NCBI GenBank assembly: GCA_015520245.1
Contig: WAQM01000180.1
Location: 1 to 6,066 of the forward strand
Origin: Pyrodictiaceae archaeon
GTDB taxonomy: Archaea; Thermoproteota; Thermoprotei_A; Sulfolobales; Pyrodictiaceae
Reading direction: 5' to 3'
DNA: 6,066 nucleotides
Shown piece by piece: positions 4,754-6,066 of the stretch. How positions within the stretch are numbered: position 1 is the stretch's first letter; each line of letters opens with the position of its first letter. The position numbers and the translations under genes were made by a program. The notes below the pieces were generated by a model, which ran no database searches, was not told the DNA's origin, and saw only the letters and a list, made by a program, of their open reading frames with translations.

Positions 4754-4983
4754 CGGGGTGCCGCCCGCTCTGCGCGGTCTGCGGCCGCAGGCTGGCCCTG
4801 ACCTCGTGCACGGCGTGCGGCAGGGTCGTGTGCGACGAGTGCTCAGTCGAGGTCAAGCCCGGCATAAGGGCGTGCGTGGACTGCGCCGGGCGGCGCGGCG
4901 AGGTTGAGGAGCGCGCCGCGGCCGTGAGGGCCAGGCTGGCCTCCGTCACCCGCTCCGTGCTCGGGCGCCCCGCCGGGGTATGA
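4750..4983 (+). CDS. Eight-cysteine (B-box-like) zinc-finger protein, 77 aa
   Basis: The start GTG at 4750 overlaps the preceding stop by 4 nt, so it is the last gene of the nmd3 operon. Residues 8-45 carry C8-x2-C11-x8-C20-x2-C23-x4-C28-x2-C31-x10-C42-x2-C45. This spacing suits two zinc ions in a cross-brace fold of the B-box, RING or FYVE type; B-box-like zinc fingers are annotated in archaea. A basic, helical C-terminal third follows (EVEERAAAVRARLASVTRSVL). Having no ligand His is unusual for a B-box, so the exact class is open. It is probably a protein- or RNA-binding module. Its last 38 bp overlap the 3' end of the convergent radical SAM gene. Confidence 0.8.
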   Translation: MTGCRPLCAVCGRRLALTSCTACGRVVCDECSVEVKPGIRACVDCAGRRGEVEERAAAVRARLASVTRSVLGRPAGV

Positions 4984-5881
4984 GGTGGGAGCCATCGCAG
5001 CTCGGCGCCCTCATCATGTCGCTGAAGCCCTCCCGACACGTGGCGAACTGCATGCCCAGCCTCCTCGCTTCGCGGTAGACGAGCTCCATAAGCCTCCTGC
5101 GGAGGCCCGACCTAAGGTACCAGTACCCGTGCATCCAGTCCCCCTCCGAGACGTAGAGCCTCCTCAGCTTCCCAGCGAGCTCAGGGAACGCCTCGGCCAT
5201 CCTCTTGATGTTGTCGGGCCTCGCCTTGTACGTCGAGGTCACGACGAACCTCACGCCAGCCTCGTACGCTGCCTCTAGGACCTCCCTGATGCTGTGAACG
5301 TCGTCGTTCACGTAGGGTATCACGGGGTCGAGCCTGAGGCCCACCGGGATCCCGCGCTCGCTCAGCCTCCTCAGCGCCTCGATGCGGTCGCGGGGCGGCG
5401 AGGCCCCCGGCTCGAGCTTGGCGGCGAGGCCGCGGTCCATCGTGGTGACCGTCATGGTCACCGCGATGTTGCCCCGGCTTATTATGTCGGCGTCCCGCAC
5501 CACGAGGCTGCTCTTGGTCACTATGAGCGCCCTCAGCCCGTACTTGACCAGGTACCCCAGGGTGAGCCTGGTTATGCCGTGCACCCTCTCCTCGGGAGGG
5601 TAGGGGTCGCTGCTCGTGGAGATGTCGATGTGGTAGCGCGGGTTGACCACGTGCCTGAGGTCGTAGAGGAGCCTCTCGACGTAGCCCCTCTTCAGCGTGC
5701 TCGGCCGCCGGCCGATGTAGGAGGTGGCGTAGCAGTACTGGCAGAAGTGGCTGCAGCCCGTGTAGGGCTGGAGCGAGTACTTGGGCGGGCAGGTGCAGAG
5801 GGGGCTGCGCCAGGGGTCGAAGACGCGCACGACCCTGCCGGGCCGCAGGTCGCCGGGGAGGGGCCTCCTAGCGGCCCCCAT
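4946..5881 (-). CDS. Radical SAM protein, SplB-like (COG1533), 311 aa
   Basis: The radical SAM cluster motif C43-x3-C47-x2-C50 sits in YTGCSHFCQYCYATSYIG, where the three Cys bind the [4Fe-4S] cluster that cleaves S-adenosylmethionine. The preceding DPWRSPLCTCPPKYSLQPYTG and the later STSSDPYPPEE are typical of the SplB-like COG1533 group found in many archaea. TIM-barrel strands follow (LRALIVTKSSL, then NIAVTMTVTTMD, GIPVGLRLDPVIP and VRFVVTSTYK). C-terminal Cys (in ATCREGF and APSCDG) may bind a second cluster or the substrate. The substrate of these archaeal proteins is not established, and DNA spore-photoproduct repair should not be assumed. The start is ATG at 5881-5879, 19 nt after the hexuloisomerase stop on the same strand, with no clear ribosome-binding site. 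Confidence 0.9.
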   Translation of the reverse strand: MGAARRPLPGDLRPGRVVRVFDPWRSPLCTCPPKYSLQPYTGCSHFCQYCYATSYIGRRPSTLKRGYVERLLYDLRHVVNPRYHIDISTSSDPYPPEERVHGITRLTLGYLVKYGLRALIVTKSSLVVRDADIISRGNIAVTMTVTTMDRGLAAKLEPGASPPRDRIEALRRLSERGIPVGLRLDPVIPYVNDDVHSIREVLEAAYEAGVRFVVTSTYKARPDNIKRMAEAFPELAGKLRRLYVSEGDWMHGYWYLRSGLRRRLMELVYREARRLGMQFATCREGFSDMMRAPSCDGSHLIPRRGARARSG

Positions 5882-5900
5882 GGCGGCCGCGGCTCTCGGG

Positions 5901-6066
5901 CTATAGCTCGATGTTGGCGTGCCTGGCCTTGAGGTCCGACTCGCTCTTGCCCAGCCTGTGCATGAGCTCGACTATGACCCCGTCGAGGAAGATGAGGGCC
6001 GTGTCCTCGAAGAGGGTGCCGAGGGGGGCGAGGGGCTCGTGGATGCCCAGTATCTGGCGCGCGAAG
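5901..6066 (-). CDS. hxlB: 6-phospho-3-hexuloisomerase, C-terminal end (partial)
   Basis: Reading inwards from the right edge gives 54 residues ending in TAG (5903-5901). The segment [27 protein letters not shown] followed by [14 protein letters not shown] is the characteristic tail of archaeal 6-phospho-3-hexuloisomerase, a SIS-domain enzyme. It interconverts 3-hexulose-6-phosphate and fructose-6-phosphate in the ribulose-monophosphate pathway. Archaea lacking the oxidative pentose phosphate route use this pathway in reverse to make ribulose-5-phosphate. The SIS domain lies beyond the window. The gene is followed closely by the radical SAM gene on the same strand, so they may share a transcript, but I see no functional link. 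The symbol follows bacterial usage. Confidence 0.85.
   Translation of the reverse strand, partial: FARQILGIHEPLAPLGTLFEDTALIFLDGVIVELMHRLGKSESDLKARHANIEL

Noticed and set aside
4946..5018. Box-C-like ATGATGA on the minus strand near the end of the radical SAM gene (5018-5012)
   Set aside because: No CTGA follows at a suitable distance and no terminal stem exists. The bases are explained by the coding sequence (DMMR).
5294..5932. 212-aa open frame on the plus strand
   Set aside because: It is the shadow of the radical SAM gene: low complexity, rich in Val, His, Pro and Gly, with no recognisable domain.
1..6066. CRISPR array, insertion sequence, attachment site, T-rich archaeal terminators
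   Set aside because: I found no spaced direct repeats, no transposase and no terminal inverted repeats. There are no T tracts of five or more after any stop codon, so no terminator is called.

Overview
The window reads as a dense stretch of chromosome from a GC-rich hyperthermophilic or thermophilic archaeon, most likely a Thermoproteota (Crenarchaeota) member. The grounds are an archaeal NMD3 protein, an adenosine-specific kinase of the PF04008 type, a 6-phospho-3-hexuloisomerase tail, AGG/ATA/AAG-rich codon use, many GTG and TTG starts, short TATA elements, and C/D-box sRNA-like signatures. I cannot name the genus. I see no insertion sequence, CRISPR array, prophage gene, rRNA or convincing tRNA.

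Layout. Positions 1-151 hold the 3' end of an unrecognised plus-strand gene. It meets a minus-strand 120-aa hypothetical gene (148-510) tail to tail at a shared CTAG. That gene and a plus-strand pair, a 138-aa hypothetical and the adenosine-specific kinase (595-1499), diverge from one small intergenic region with a single TATA element almost equidistant from both starts. A 184-aa hypothetical with a basic tail follows (1571-2125). A minus-strand pair comes next: an all-helical 178-aa protein (2547-3083) followed, with a 1-nt overlap, by a C2H2 zinc-finger protein (2176-2547). From 3287 to 4983 lies a tightly packed plus-strand operon: NMD3, a small helical protein, a protein with a basic patch and an acidic tail, and an eight-cysteine zinc-finger protein. 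Its 3' end overlaps a convergent minus-strand radical SAM (SplB-like) gene (4946-5881). That gene sits 19 nt behind the 3' end of a 6-phospho-3-hexuloisomerase gene (5901-6066, partial).

The most interesting part lies outside the proteins. Two intergenic spaces each contain a sequence laid out like an archaeal C/D-box guide RNA. They have perfect outer boxes, GC terminal stems touching the boxes, 12-13 nt guide spacers and total lengths of about 61-63 nt. One (2117-2177, plus) fills the gap between convergent genes, and its box C covers the stop codon of the upstream gene. The other (3185-3247, minus) lies upstream of nmd3, has a TATA-like element at the expected distance, and its D guide would pair with a sequence resembling a tRNA D arm. 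A weaker third candidate fills 1507-1562 on the minus strand. With NMD3 and several small zinc-binding or charged proteins nearby, the theme of 2117-4983 may be ribosome or RNA maturation, but that link is inference.
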